From Ailanthus altissimus (lineage: Eukaryota > Streptophyta > Magnoliopsida > Sapindales > Simaroubaceae), in the NCBI GenBank assembly GCA_946807835.1, contig OX327693.1, positions 11,363,501 to 11,427,500 on the forward strand: 64,000 bases of DNA. The letters run 5' to 3'. Both the position numbers and the translations under genes were made by a program. How positions within the stretch are numbered: the first letter of the stretch is position 1; each line of letters starts with the position of its first letter. Under the pieces are notes generated by a model that worked only from the letters and a program-made list of their open reading frames with translations, was not told the DNA's origin and ran no database searches. This document shows positions 11,301-24,320 of this stretch, one piece after another.

Positions 11301-12785
11301 ATAATATATTTTATTTATATAAATAAAGGATTTTATTTGACTAACATTTATTAGCCTTTTATTTAATTTTATTTAAATTATGGTAGAAGAGTTATATATA
11401 TACAAATATGTTTATATATCTAACCCAATTACAAATAGTTTAAATAATTTTTATTATAAATTTGGCAATTCAAATAATTGCGAATAACTTCAATTAGCTA
11501 AATTACAATTGCCAAATTATCAAATTACAAATTAAAAAAAAATATAAATTCTCTTTGCTCTTTTTAAAACTTGAACTCTTAACTTGTAGTTTAAGGGTGT
11601 ACAAATATTATCACTTGTGCAATGCAATTAAGTGCTGATGAAAGATATTTTTGTTTATAAAAAAGGTAATTTAATTATTGACGTTATGTCAACAAAAATT
11701 AACGGAGTGATTACAAAAAATAGGGACTAAATTAATACATTTAAATAAAATAAAAGACGAAATTAACAATTTTCTTAATATCATTATCTATTCATTTGGA
11801 AACTATTATCAGTTTGTTTTCTTTTTAAAAAAATTATCGTCCATTTTTATTTCACAAGAAGAGAAGTCCGAGTTTGAATTTTTTCTTAATGGGCTTCAAT
11901 TATCTGGGCAGTCAAAACAAAAAATGTCGTAAATGAAAAAAAACTAATAATAAATCACTTAAAATTAACGGGTTTTATTTTTATATCCTTTATTATAAAT
12001 GTTAAATTATATAATGTTTCCTTTAGAGAAGATCTTTAACTGTGATATAAGTATCATATTAATTGTACTCCAATGCAATCAAATTTTATTATTTACAATT
12101 TTTTTTTGTGGAGTTTTTAATTATAATTTTGAGTTTAAATCTGTTAAATAACATAGATGTTGACCTACATAGTCATATTAACTTTACTTTGATGATTACA
12201 AATTAATATTTCTTTTTATATATGATTACTTGATATTCTAACAATTTTTTTCTTAAAATATTTACCCTTTTAAAGTAAGATTAAGTATTCATGGAAACAA
12301 ATGAAAAATCCAGACAAATTTTCATAATAGTTATAATTCATTTTCTTTTGCACTTGTATTAAGAAGTGTACTTAATTTACTTTTGAGAGCAAAATTCTTA
12401 ATTCGTAAAACGTAAATTTTTTTTAAACTATTTAAATCCTTAAAAAATATGTGTTACTTAGACAAATTTCATTGAATTGTCACATGAAAGTCTTTGAAAT
12501 TTTTTGTACTAATCCAAACCGGCTTTATAAATTGGCCAAGTAGTTTGACAACTGGCTTAAACCAGTTAGGTGGTTTGAGAATTGCTTACACAACCACTTC
12601 AAATTCAAATAGAATGTAACATACTGTCCAAAGCATAAACCGACTAAAACAATTTTAGAATCAGTTGAGCGGTTAGCGAACTAATCTCAAAACCAGTTGT
12701 ATTGTTTGGACCCAAAGGTCACATTTTTTTAAAATAGATAAACTAACTTAACCACTTTCTAAATTGGCTAAGTCATAATTGGTTG
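11301..12785. other. AT-rich intergenic DNA
   Basis: No gene is seen. Between 12515 and 12780 short phrases related to AACC(A/G)G(C/T)T and ACTGGTT occur repeatedly in both orientations and give a weakly repetitive stretch just before the next LTR. The remainder is anonymous. Confidence 0.5.
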
Positions 12786-13774
12786 TGTTGTAGATATTAA
12801 ATCATATACTTTAGTTTGATATTTTTATAATATTAATTAAGTCACAGTCTTGATATTTTTTTTATTTTATGTGCAGCGAAAAATCATAATTCACACCATA
12901 AGTAAGAATACATAAGATTAACACATCAATAAAGATAAAAAAAACAAACCAATCAACAAGATATAATATATACGTGGTTCGCTCCAAAATTACCTACGTT
13001 CACGGATGATCCATAATCCAGCTTCTTATTATTGATATAGATCACTAAGTATCTTCTTATATCATCAATGATCCCACAAGACCCCTTAGTATCTCTTATA
13101 GAGACTTCTAAGTATCTATCATTGATCACCATGACTCCCCAAGACCTCTTAGTATCTCCTCATAAGAGATTTTTACAAGGAATACAAGAATAGCCTGAGC
13201 ATCTAAACCAAAAAGATCTATGGTGTTTTTTGTGTTCACTTAAGAACCAAAAGAAAATATTCCCCAAAGGTTACACCCTAGTGCACCACGCACTTAGTGC
13301 CTACATAACTCCTCTATTCTCTCTTACGGTTACATCTTGAAACCTTAGATGCTTGTCTTTCTTTTGTGTTTAAAATGATTTTATAGTGAATATTTCGTGC
13401 TTACTAACCCTATTTCTTATTGGAGTAAGAGTCTATTTATTTTGGAAGTTCTAAACTTTTCAAAACCTGAAATCTGGATCAAAAAACGGCTTCCTGACGC
13501 TTCTGGTGCTGCGACGCTAGCCATTATCGCACCCATCGCCGCGGCGCTGGGTTGCTGTGCTAGGAACTGCGACGCTCAGCCCTGGTGGCACCTCCCGCGT
13601 TTTCTTTACTTCCTTCGTGTCTTCAAGTCCCGTTTTGCTTCCCCCTTCATATCTCACACGTCCTAAACTTCTTCATACGTGTTCCACACGTTTTAGACTT
13701 CTTGTAATTCTCTACTTTGGTATTCATCTTAATTCTTATTCATCCAAAATTGCTGAATCACCAATTTTTTAACA
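12786..13774 (-). mobile_element. Solo copia-type LTR (boundaries approximate)
   Basis: The stretch runs from a TGTTG to a TTAACA, with no retroviral-type coding sequence on either side. It contains the LTR phrase ACGTGGTTCG...CCTACGTTCACGG, also present in the LTRs at 18153, 22003 and 23722. In the minus sense that phrase is the 'CCGTGGACGTAGG...CGAACCACGT' block common in plant copia LTRs. A GC-rich patch with GCGACGCT/GCGGCGCTGGG motifs lies at 13490-13580. A 5-bp target duplication at the chosen ends was not found. A direct repeat ATATTAAAT at 12794 and 13774 suggests the true ends may be shifted. Confidence 0.6.
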
Positions 13775-14396
13775 TATTAAATTCTTCTTTCTTTTTTATA
13801 TTTTTGAATTTTTTTCAACAACTATAAATGATTATTTAACAATCTCTATAAAATGAGGTTGTTTTTCACTTAAAAAGTTTTACCAAGTTTTCAAAATACT
13901 TAAATTTAATCATATTTAATAGAAAATAAAATTGAACTTTCAAATTATTAAATTTCATGCACCGATTTTAGATTGTTCCTTGTTCATCTACTCAATTATG
14001 TGTTTGATCACTTGTATTTAAAGTTTCAAAAAATATTGTAATCACCCAATTTGTGATCGAGTTTGAGAATTACACATTTGAATTATACCATTAGATTAAG
14101 CTTGTAAGATTCCTTTAGTTTAGGGCATTTTTAGTAGAATCTTCATTGCAATTAGTGTAGGACGTGAACAAAAGTAATATAAAGACTAAACCACGTAAAA
14201 ATATGATTTTGTTCTCTATCAACCCTCCTCGTAATAATGACAATTATTTTATATTATTAATTACTTCATTAATTGTATTGAATTTGTTTAAAGTTTAATT
14301 TACCCCATTCATCATCCTCTTGAATTGCATATCTTAGATTTTAATAAATATTCATGCTAAGAAGGCAAGAGACAAGCAGCTTCCTTAAATATTTTA
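13775..14396. other. AT-rich spacer before the CACTA element
   Basis: No coding sequence or recognised repeat. It is ordinary AT-rich DNA with several poly-T and poly-A runs. Confidence 0.5.
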
Positions 14397-15130
14397 AACT
14401 ACAAGAAAAATGTTCATATATGATTGTATAATGTAGTAGAAATAAGTATAATATTGTTAAAAATATGTTTTTTTTATTTGAATGAGCCGTCGTCGGTCGT
14501 CATTGAAAGGTTGGTCAAAAATAGTTCTTTTTCGACTAGTCATCACAAATATGACGTGTTGTGAACGAGGTATATCATCACAAATACTATAAAAAAGTAA
14601 AAAAAAAATTATTGTCTGACAACTATTTTCTTTTTGATCACCTTTGACTATCAAAAATATATATTTTTCGACCACTTAATGTTATCATAAATATAATTTC
14701 AATTTTGATTGTATATTGTGGTCGGTAATTTATTAATTACTAAGGATAAATAAAGGTCGTAATTACCTTTTTGTTGTCAAAATAATTATATATTCAATAG
14801 TATGTTGCCTTCGAAAATAATTTGCAATTAGTCGAAGTAACTTCTTCTCCAATGGCATATAGTTGTCGAAAGTTGACTAATTTCGTGAATAACTTGTGGT
14901 GACTAATAGTAGTTTGTTTGTCAAAAATATTAACATTAGCAATGGTCTTTTAGTGATAAAAAATAACAAAATGATGGTTAAAAAATAGTTTTTTTGAAAG
15001 TAAATTTTGGTGAATAATAGTGTAGAATATATATTGCTAATGATTTATAGCAATCAAAAGAAGAGTGATGATGCAATCGAAAGTGATATATTTTTTACGT
15101 CGTATATATTAAAGATAGATTTTTACTGAT
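14397..15130. repeat. CACTA terminal repeat and subterminal repeats (left end)
   Basis: The terminal AACTACAAGAAAAAT is followed by many short motifs in both orientations: GTCGGTCGTC, GGTTGGTCAAAAA, TTTTTCGAC, GTCGAAAG, GGTCGTAATTACC. Such subterminal repeats are the transposase-binding regions in CACTA elements. The first base (A instead of C) is probably a mutation. Confidence 0.65.
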
Positions 15131-15659
15131 GGAACTTTTTCAATAAAAAAATTATTAATTGAAATTTTTTAACAAACATTTTAACAATTAATATTTAACA
15201 TATAGATATATCAATGAAAAATAATTTGAAGACAATAAAATAATTCAAAAGATTTACTTCAACAACTTAACTATTATAATATCGCAATGAAAAGAAAAAA
15301 AGAAAGAAAAGAATATGCAAAGAATTACCTGTAACAATTTCATCACGTAAACAAACAAATATATGTCCTTCTAAAATCAAACAAATCACATTGTCACAAA
15401 GTTCTTATAAAAACATAAAACGTAAAACATAAATTGGTAATTTAGATATGCTAGCATATGAAATATGAGATATATTAAGAGATATTGAAAAATTAAATAT
15501 CTTGATCAATTAGAGGGAATTTTCATTTGAACCAATGTATGAATTTGATCTATTAACTGGATCCTGTATTAAATTTCAAACTAAAAAATATTAAACATAA
15601 AAAATTATATAAACATATTTAAAATTTAAACGTTAAATAAATTAATTATTGATAAAGGT

Positions 15660-18080
15660 GTTTTCATGACAGGTGGAGAAGAATATTAATTAACCATCAA
15701 CAGTTGCACTTATTTCTTTATATTACCCATCTTTTCTACTTTGTTCTTTAAATCGTCAATTGTCAATTGCATGACATTCATCTGGTTAACTAAAACTTCC
15801 TCACGTTGTATGCAAGTTTTTTTGTTGCAAGGTCTACTTGAGTCAGGGCCATTTACATCCCTAGCTTTAAGCCCATCAAGCCTGTGATCATGCTTGATAC
15901 CTCCGGTCACTTGAAGATATATTTCCCAATCTTTTCTTAATGAGTTCTCATCTAACACACCTGCCATAGCAAAATCAATCTTCTTTAATATTATTTGTTC
16001 CTATAATAAATTATCAATATATAAGACAAGTTTGAAAATAAATATGAAATATCCATAATGACAATCTAAAACTTTGGCACTATATTTATTTAAAAGAAAA
16101 CATACATGTTGCCTTAGCTTTTTGTAAAGTCCAAGTTCCATCATTTCATGTATGAAACTTTTTGAAACATTCTATTGGATTAGGTTCAGTCCCCATTTAA
16201 TCAATCTAAAAACATTAAAAATAAATTTGATAAACTAAATTATAGTTGCTAATTAATAATATAAACGTAAAAATTAAAATAAACATTTAATATCTACTCC
16301 AATTATATATCACAATTATTTTTAGTTAACCAAATCCTTTCTCCTTTTTGCCATTAAAATAAAACTGGTGGTATGTACCACAGAAGATTTGCCACGATTC
16401 AATTTATTTCTGTTTCTATTCTACTAACAAAAAATAATTCAAAAATAATTAAATTTGATCCAAATAATTTGACTAAATTTAAACAAGAAATAATGAACTA
16501 AATTATTAAGTATATAACTAATACAAAACAATTTAATTACCTACCACTCTTTAGATAACCATTTCTCAACAATTTGAATCCAGGAAAATTCTTTAATTTA
16601 TGATGGGCAATTAGCATAACGCTGTCCATCTGTCTCATACTTCTTGAAAACTTCATCTCTAATAGCTTTCATCTAATCTTTATAGCAATTTTGAACATGT
16701 AGATCAAATGCAGCCCTTAGCTTATCTTTAGGACCATCATACTTGAAATTTCCTTTGAACCATTTAAAAAATGTATCTAACTCTTCTTTTGGGTATTCAA
16801 AAAAGGTGATCCAAAGCCTTGTAATATTTTTTTTAAAGGTAGCACCTATACAATGTATCGCTTGAATATTTATGATCCTAAAATAGTTGATCAAAATATA
16901 TGTATTATAATCATTAAATTTTTTTATTCATATTATAGGTTTTTAAATGCAAAGAAATCACACTAAATTCGGTACACTTATTTTTTTTTCCCTATACATA
17001 TCGCCCAACTAAAACAAATAGTAACTATTTGCTAAATTATTTACCTTATTTTATAGAGTTCAATTGTAGTACCTTGTTCTTTAAGACCTATATCCTTTCC
17101 CCTACCATTTCTTTTGGGTGGATTTGACTTTGCACATCAAAAGTTACATAACGTGAAAGTATAACTTGAAGGTTTATTTAGCATATATGATTAAAATTAC
17201 AATTGTGTGAGGTAAAAAGATAACATAAAATTTTAAATGTTAATACAAATATTACTGACCATTAGGAGTTGATTCTTCATTAATAGGAGTATCTTGCATT
17301 TGTATGTCATGATCTTGAGATGATTGAATGAGACTGTTTTAGTTTCTAAATGAATTCGGAGGACTCCCAAGATTTTTTATCATGGCTGTGATAGAAACTC
17401 AAAAAGATAGACTTGGCTATACTAAATACAATAAAAAATATAAAGAATTTAAAATTATAATTAATAAGTATTTATCTAGAAAATTAAAATTTACCTTTTT
17501 TACTTTTATTACGAGTTGTAGGATACATCTCATGAGTTATCGGTAATTGAACTCCATGACATGATTCACCAACCTCACTTCGGTGAATTGATGAAATATA
17601 GCAAAGCTTATTTTGTCTCTGCATGACTTGTACACAAAATATAAATTTAATTATAACTAATAGTGATACATAAATATAATCAAATCAAATTGATATAGCT
17701 AGCAAAAATGCGTCTATTATCTATTGAAATAAAAAAAAGTATTTATTGATTAAACACATAAGTTAATTAGTTCATAGCATACAATAGAAGTTTATCTAAA
17801 TCATCACATCCAAAAGAAATATTCATTCAACCAAATTAAAATTCTATTGATTCTTAAAATTCTACATACTTAAAAATAAACAAAATAATTTAATTATTTT
17901 ATCCTTATAAAAAATGAATAATTAAAATAAATTTATTAAAAATTAAATTACCATCTGAAATGGAGAGTTGACCAATAAGAGAAATCTATGATGATCTTCG
18001 ATTATCCCGTGTTGGTCCATTGGATTCATGTACAACCACTTTTCCATTGACAAGATTTTTGTTCTTCTTTCCCATTACTA
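15660..18080 (-). pseudogene. CACTA TNP1-type gene remnant (Transposase_24 / Ptta-En-Spm)
   Basis: Pieces on the minus strand are ordered as follows. Near 18060-17950 is a basic N-terminal segment ('KVVVHESNGPTRDNRRSS'). At 17640-17520 is 'YISSIHRSEVGESCHG' with 'THEMYPTT'. At 16894-16673 is 'NITRLWITFFEYPKEELDTF' with 'KDKLRAAFDLHVQN'. At 15967-15710 is 'AGVLDENSLRKDWEIYLQVT' ending in a heptad-like run 'LTIDDLKNKVEKMGNIKK'. This fits the plant Ptta/En/Spm DNA-binding protein family, which assists transposition by binding subterminal repeats. Splicing cannot be fixed from sequence alone. The copia insertion begins about 70 bp upstream of its 5' end. Confidence 0.6.
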
Positions 18081-18152
18081 TCATTTTAAGAAGAAATAAT
18101 TAGATATATATAATAAAATAATTTAATTAGATGAATTATATAATGCAACATT

Positions 18153-18736
18153 TGTTGTGTCAAGAAACGTTCAATCAATGATTAGAAATGTTACTAATTG
18201 TTATGCGGAATATAATTTTTGGATAATCGAAACACAACAAACTAATAATGTTAGCAATAGAATATAATATCACAACGAGGCAACCAACTATCATCTTATG
18301 TAAAATAGAAAGAACACCAAATTTAATGAGGTTTGGTAATGTTACCTACGTCCTCGGGCGTCGCTGGAACAAATCCACTATCTTCAAATAGAAGTTACAA
18401 GTTTTTGGCCACAATACAAAATTTTAAACTATTGGGTCAAATAATCAAATAGTATGGCCAATACTATAATTATCTAAACAATATGGTATTACTACAAATA
18501 CCCAAAATAAAGGAAAAAATTGAACTCTTACAAACTTCATAGGCTTAAATGTAAAACTCTTGAACTATGAGATTTTTATAAAGAGATCCTACTAATTGAG
18601 AGGGGAGAAGAGAATTATCCAAAATTAAAATTAAAAACAAAGAGGGCATTGTCTTATATAAACCTAACCAAGCCACCCCCATGCCATTTCCCACCAATGT
18701 GAGATTGTCTCAATTGGCATAAGCTAATTTTCAACG
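18153..18736 (-). repeat. 3' LTR of copia 1
   Basis: Begins TGTTGTGTCAAG and ends AATTTTCAACG on the plus strand, aligned throughout with 23722-24320. The minus sense contains a TATA-like TTTATATAAGAC box. Directly beyond it on the internal side is the purine tract CCAAGGTGGAGATT (minus sense, about 18737-18750), the expected polypurine tract. Confidence 0.85.
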
Positions 18737-18840
18737 AATCTCCACCTTGGCGAATATGCCAATCCTCCACAAAGTTTCGCTTCTTCCCAAAAATTCTTTA
18801 TCCAAATGCAGCGCCTCTAAATATGCACCCAATGACATTA

Positions 18841-19340
18841 TCAAACTCGAATTATATTGATCAAGTACAAACAATGACTGAACTTGATCGCTGTCACCAC
18901 ATTAGTCAACATATATGTGGGATTCTCGGCAGTCCCAATCTTCTGAAGTAATATTCTTCCTTCACTAATGATCTCCTGCACAAAATGATACCGAACATCA
19001 ATATACTTAGTTCGAACATGGTATACTAGATTATTCGCTAAATGAATAGCACTTTGACTATTAGAATAAAAAAGAATCTTCTTCTGACCAATTCCCAACT
19101 CATCCAGCAATCTCTGTAATTAAATAGCTTCCTTCACAGCTTCTGTAACTATCATATACTCTGCCTCTGTAGTAAACAAAGCAGCTGTAGACTGTAAAGT
19201 AGACTTCTAACTCACAGATGCTTTCGTAAGAGTCAACACATAACTAGTTGTTGACTGACGTTTATCCAAATCATCAGCATAATCAGAATCAACATAACTG
19301 ATAACACATTGATCATATGTATCATCTCTCTCAAAGACTA
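18841..19340 (-). pseudogene. Copia 1 RNase H remnant
   Basis: The minus strand reads 'KKILFYSNSQSAIHLANN' then 'VRTKYIDVRYHFVQEII', matching the copia RNase H block in which D-N/S-x-S-A-I-x-L precedes H-x-R-x-K-H-I-D-x-R-x-H-F. The usual catalytic Asp of the 'C/YCDNQSA' motif is replaced by Ser in 'FYSNSQSA'. Upstream frames contain further RNase H-like blocks broken by stops. Confidence 0.75.
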
Positions 19341-19392
19341 AGCCAACATCTACAGTCTTTAATAAATACAGCAAAATCTATTTCATAGCCTG

Positions 19393-20613
19393 CTAATGTC
19401 CTTTACTAGGATCATGCATATATCTACTCACTACTGTAATTGTATGTGAAATATTGAGTCTCGTATACACTATAACAAACATCAGGCTACCAACTGCATT
19501 ATCATATGAAACTCGAGATATATACTCTAGTTCCTTATCTAAACTAGGAGATAAAGATGCACTGATATTTATATGAGGAGCAAGTAGAGTACTTACAGGT
19601 TTTGACTCATCTGAAATGTCAAAACATTGTAATATCTTCTTCAAATATTGCTTCTGAGTCAAACAAATTTTGTCTTCTTCTCTGTCCCTACTAATCTCTA
19701 TGTCTAGTATTTTTTTAGCTTCACCCAAATCTTTCATCTTAAATTTTTGGTTCAACTGAGTCTTTAATTTTCTAATTTCTTTGACATTTGTTGAAGCTAT
19801 CAACATATCATCAACATACAAGAGTAGATAAATGAAAGAACCATCATTTAGCCTCTAAAAATACACACAACGATGAAATTTGCTTCTTGTATACCTCTGA
19901 CCCATCATAAATCGATCAAATCGCTTATACCACTGCCTCGGTGATTGTTTCAAACTATAAAAAGATCTTTTCAGTTTGTAAACCAATTTTTCTTACCAGC
20001 AACTTTGAATCCCTCTAGATGAGTTATATAGATTTTCTCTTCCAAGTCACCATGTAAAAATGCAATTTTACATCGAGTTGAACTAGTTCCATATTTAACT
20101 AAGCTACTAAGACCAATAAAATTCTAATAGAAGAATGTTTCACAACTAGAGAAAATATCTGATTGTAGTCAATTCCTTACCTCTGTGCATAGCCTTTAGC
20201 CACCAACCTAACTTTGTAGCGGACATCTTTCTTATTAAGAAATCCATCTTTCTTTGCATATACTTATTTGCACCCAATTATCTTTTCACCCTTCGATAGT
20301 TGAACTAGCTCCCAAGTTTTATTCTTCTAAAGAGACTGCTCTCTTCCTCCATAGCTATCTTCCACTGATTAACTTCAGAATAGTTGACTGCCTCTCTATA
20401 AGTGGAAGGAACATCATCATTTACAATTGGAAGTGCATAGGCCACCATATCAATAAATCGAGCAAGTCTCCGAATTTTACGTCTTAGCCTATTTACTGCA
20501 ATAATTTCTTGTTTCTGTAGAGGTTCATGAGTAGAACCTTCTCCATCATCTCCCAAAATTACCTCTATTATAGGAGTACCATTATCTATCTCTATATATC
20601 TAACCGAGTTCAA
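19393..20613 (-). pseudogene. Copia 1 reverse transcriptase remnant
   Basis: The C-terminal part keeps an uninterrupted 142-codon run starting MYVDDMLIAS, which contains the copia RT active-site YVDD, then 'KMKDLGEAKKILDIEISRD' and 'LTQKQYLKKILQCFDI'. The upstream part (20613-19860) has 'VNQWKIAMEEE', 'GCK.VYAKKDGF' and 'RLVAKGYA', the fingers and palm landmarks, with stops and frameshifts between them. Confidence 0.85.
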
Positions 20614-20637
20614 TGTAGTTATTTTTAACTCTATTTG

Positions 20638-21657
20638 CTACTGAGTACGCTCCACCTGTTGTTGAGTACTATTCACTATTGTCTGGTTTCCTGATTTCTT
20701 CAACATAGAAGACTCATCAAATGTTACATCTTTACTGGATACAATAATCCTCGAATTCAGACAACAAAGACGATATCTTTTTACTCCTGAAGAAAATCCT
20801 AAGAAAATTACTTTCTTGACTCTGGAATCTAACTTCGATTCTTTCACATAATAATATGAAGTGGAACCAAATACATGTAATGAATCATAATCAGAAACAG
20901 GTTGTCCAGACCAAACCTCAAGTAGAGTTCTATCACCAATAACAGCTGACAGTAGACGATTAATGAGATAACATGCATAAATTACAGCCTCAGCCCAAAA
21001 CTCCTTGCCCAATCCTGCATTAGACAACATACATCAAACGTTCTCTAGCAATGTCTGGTTCATGCCCCATTCTATTGTGGTGTATCTCTTATAGTAAAAT
21101 GACGTACAATACCCTCATCTTGACATAATTTTAAGAACTGATCACTGCAATACTCACCACTATTGTCTGTTCTGAGATGCCTAATTTTTCTGCCAGTTTG
21201 TGTCTCAACTATCTTTTTCCATTTAAGGAAAGCACTAAGTACATCATCTTTAGATTTCAAAACGTACACCTAGGTTCTTCTGAAAAAAGTCATCAATAAA
21301 AATAACATAATAGTGCTTACCTCCCATAGATGTAGTCTAAAAAGGTCCTCATATATCTGAATGAACATAATCAAGAATACCCTCGGTATTATGAATAACA
21401 ATGCCAAACTTCACTATCTTCTGCTTTCTTAGAACACAATGCTCACAAAAGCCTAGCTTGTAAGTCTTCACACCTTTCAATAAGTCTTTTTTCACTAAAC
21501 TGAATAAGAATTTCTCACCTACATGCCCTAACTGCATATGCCACAATCTAGTGATCTCTGAATCTGCATCATTATTAGAAATTATAGTTGCTAATCCAAT
21601 CACTGTCTTACCATTATAATAATATAAGTTGCTCCTCCTGGTGCCTTTTAAATTCAT
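20638..21657 (-). pseudogene. Copia 1 integrase remnant
   Basis: The gag-pre-integrase zinc-finger domain reads 'RLWHMQLGHVGEKFLFSL' with 'FCEHCVLRKQ'. The core domain reads 'KIRHLRTDNSGEYCSDQF', containing the catalytic Asp of the TDN/R-G-GEY motif. The C-terminal part reads 'GKEFWAEAVIYACYLINR' and 'VFGSTSYYYVKESKLDSR'. The order is normal for copia integrase. Breaks occur near 21030-21072 and 21270-21349. Confidence 0.85.
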
Positions 21658-21819
21658 AAGAGTGCCTGAAGTGACCCTTAGAATTCTATCTCATATAGAT
21701 ACAAGATAGCCTTTAGATTCCAAGACTCCTAAGATGAGATTCTTCCTCAACTTTGGTATATACCAAACCTCTGTCAGAACTCTAGTTGATTAATCATCAT
21801 TTCTCAATCGGATTGAACC

Positions 21820-21990
21820 TATCCCAGTAGTATGACAACTATCATTATTGCCTATATATACAACTCCACCATTAAGTTCTTCAAAATTAAAGAACCATTC
21901 CCGATGTGGAAACATATGACAAGTACAACCCGAATCCATAATCTATTCGTTAGAAAGAGACGTGGATGAATGACTACTTAAATAAATATC
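21820..21990 (-). pseudogene. Copia 1 aspartic protease remnant
   Basis: The minus strand reads 'IMDSGCTCHMFPHREWFF' then 'GGVVYIGNNDSCHTTGIGSI'. The DSG active-site triad is kept, and the C-x-H-M context is typical of plant copia protease. A stop lies just before it. The solo LTR 22003-22749 separates it from the Gag knuckle. Confidence 0.8.
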
Positions 21991-22002
21991 TGACACACTA
22001 TC

Positions 22003-22749
22003 TGTTGAAGCGGAAGCACACAAACAAGCTAAACAATTCACCCAAGTAATATAATAATGCAGAACAAGTTATTAAGAAATAAAAGAGAGAAAGGGTAGAA
22101 GAAGAACACACAAAGAATTACGTGGTTCGGCAACTTGCCTACGTCCACGGCGGATCAAGATCACACTCTTCTCTTATTATGAATCATAAGGCAACCACAA
22201 AGTATGCCTATTATAAGAAAGATCACAAAGAAAACTCTCTCTTTCTCTCTAGGGATTTTCTCTCACAAAGAACCACTAAGAATAATCACTAAGATTATTG
22301 TTGATCACCAAGATCTCTCTAAGATCACAAAGATCTCACTAACTTGATCACAAAGGTTGTGAAGATCACTAAGTTGTGTTTACAAGCCAATTGATAGCCT
22401 TTATATAGGCCTTGGGACGTCCTAGATATTCCCTATACGTGTGGGAGTCGTATTAAGGAGTCTTAGAGCAAGTGGGAGACAAAATTAGGAAGTTTCCTAA
22501 TTTTGGGATACTGTTCCCGCATCCAGCGCTGCAGCGCTGGGATCTCGTCTCTCCAGCGCTGGCGCGCTTCTGCTGAGCGCTGTGGCGCTGCGGTGCTGAG
22601 TGTTCTGTTCTGGCGCCGCGGCGCTGGTCGCATAGTGCGCCTTCTCATTTTTTGCCTCCTTTCTTGTCTGTCTTCGATCCGTGTGCACCCTACACACTTG
22701 GCTTGATCCCCAAATCATATTCCAATGATTTTTAATCAATATTCTCACA
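22003..22749 (-). mobile_element. Solo LTR inside copia 1, 5-bp target duplication CTATC
   Basis: A 747-bp insertion begins TGTTGAAGCGG and ends ATTCTCACA. It is flanked by CTATC at 21998-22002 and 22750-22754. The minus sense has a TATA box (CCTATATAAAGGC, about 22397-22412), the ACGTGGTTCGGC...CCTACGTCCACGG block and a strongly GC-rich cluster of AGCGCTG motifs (22520-22640). There is no internal coding region, so it is a solo LTR left by recombination. The identity around the target extends to CACACTATC on both sides (9 bp), because the LTR itself ends in CACA. Confidence 0.85.
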
Positions 22750-22759
22750 CTATCATTAT

Positions 22760-23530
22760 TTATGCTCTCAACAACACATACATCAGAAATAAACATGTCT
22801 TTTTCTTTCTTTTTCAACTTCGGACAATCTTTCTTCCAATACCCTTTCTCCCGACAAAAAGCACACCCATCTTTTCCTACTCTACTCCTCGACTTAGATT
22901 TTTCCTTTTTTCCTAGCTTCTTACTCTGGCTACGCCCTTTTACTGTCAATGCTTCTATTTACTCATCTCTATGTTCTCTCTGATCTTTTCTATGAATTTT
23001 AGAATTTGTCAAAGAAGAACAAACTTCTTTAAACGACAATTTATCATTTCCATGGATGTGAGTAATATATATATGATCTAATTCATCCGGAATAGAACCA
23101 ATCAACAACATAGCCTTTATTTCATCTTTGAAGGTTTCTTCTAAATTTAATAAATTAGTAATTAACTTATTAAATTCATAAATATGAGAACTAATACTTG
23201 TACCTAGTATTTAGTAGATACAGTCAGTTCTCATTGTTTTTCTTCATATATTTATTCTCTAGGGCATTCCACAATGCATTGACAGACTTTTCTCTGATGA
23301 ATAGATACTTCTACGCTCTACACAAACAAGAATGAATCAACCAATAAGCTTTTATATTAATCGTGTTCCAATCTGTCTCCTTGATATCTTCTGATTTTGT
23401 TTCTTTCAGAACTATATCCAAGTTTTGCTAACACAATCCATCTAGCACCTCACTCTGCCATAAGCCAAAATTATTCTGACCATCAAGTTTTTTCACATCT
23501 ATTTTTGCACTAGACACTGTCACTGTCCTA
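22760..23530 (-). pseudogene. Copia 1 Gag remnant with CCHC knuckle
   Basis: The N-terminal part (minus, about 23530-23430) reads 'KIDVKKLDGQNNFGLWQSEV', a standard copia Gag start. The C-terminal part (22949-22800) reads 'CAFCREKGYWKKDCPKLKK', a CX2CX4HX4C-type knuckle in which the expected His is now Tyr. Frameshifts interrupt the region between. Confidence 0.8.
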
Positions 23531-23707
23531 TCGATGTAGATGATGATGATGCTATAGCTACCTTACACAAATAAGTCGATACATAATATCACAAATAACC
23601 AAGCTCTACCAAAAAATTATATCCAACAACTAGAAATCCAAATTCAACAACCCAGAATAGTAGTAAGTACTCAACAGAAAATAGCCACTCACCGTCCTAA
23701 ACTTAGA

Positions 23708-23719
23708 GCTCTGATACCA
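23708..23719 (-). other. tRNA-iMet primer-binding site of copia 1
   Basis: GCTCTGATACCA is the complement of TGGTATCAGAGC, the standard plant initiator-Met tRNA primer site. It is two bases from the 5' LTR, which confirms the minus orientation. Confidence 0.95.
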
Positions 23720-23721
23720 CT

Positions 23722-24320
23722 TGTTGCGCTAAGAAGCGTTCAATCAATAATTAGTAATATTACTAATTGTTCGCGAAATACAATTTTTGAATAATCGAAA
23801 CACAACCAATGAATAATGCTAGCAACAGGATATAATATCACAACGAGAAAACCAATTATCATCCAACCATCTTATGAAAAATAAAAAGAACACCAAATTT
23901 AACGAGGTTCGATAATTTTACCTACGTCTTTGGGCGCCGCTAAAATAAATCCACTATCTTCAAGGAAAAGTTACAAGTTTTGGGCCACAATACAAATTTT
24001 CAAACTATTAGGTAAAATAGTAAATACCTAAATAGTAGGCCAATACTGTAATTACCCAAACAATAGAGTATTACTACAAATGCCTAACATAAAAGGAAAA
24101 ATTAAACTCTTACAAACTTTAGGGGCTTAAATGTAAAACTCTTGAACTATGAGGTTCTCATAAAAAGATCTTACAAATTGAGGGAGAAAAAAGAATTATC
24201 TAAAAATACAATTATATAACAAAGAGGGCTTTGTCTTATATAAGCCCAAGCAAACCACCCCCATGCCATCTCCCACCAATATGGAATTGGCTCAATTAGC
24301 ATATAAGTCAATTTTCAACA
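23722..24320 (-). repeat. 5' LTR of copia 1
   Basis: Begins TGTTGCGCTAAG and ends AATTTTCAACA on the plus strand; the ends form the TGTTG/CAACA inverted repeat. It pairs with 18153-18736. Confidence 0.88.

Larger units (their letters stand above)
18153..24320 (-). mobile_element. Ty1/copia retrotransposon 1 (minus), nested in CACTA
   Basis: The element has two LTRs: 18153-18736 (3' LTR in element sense) and 23722-24320 (5' LTR), each with TGTTG...CAAC(A/G) ends. A tRNA-iMet primer site lies next to the 5' LTR and a purine-rich tract next to the 3' LTR. Gag, protease, integrase, RT and RNase H follow in copia order on the minus strand. All are broken by stops. In the first ~85 bases of the LTRs I count about 11 differences, so the insertion is old. 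The flanking 5-mers (ACATT / AATTT) no longer match cleanly. Confidence 0.9.

Noticed and set aside
22503..22706. Frames on both strands in the GC-rich part of the solo LTR
   Set aside because: They are translations of AGCGCTG repeats within an LTR and have no start context or domain.
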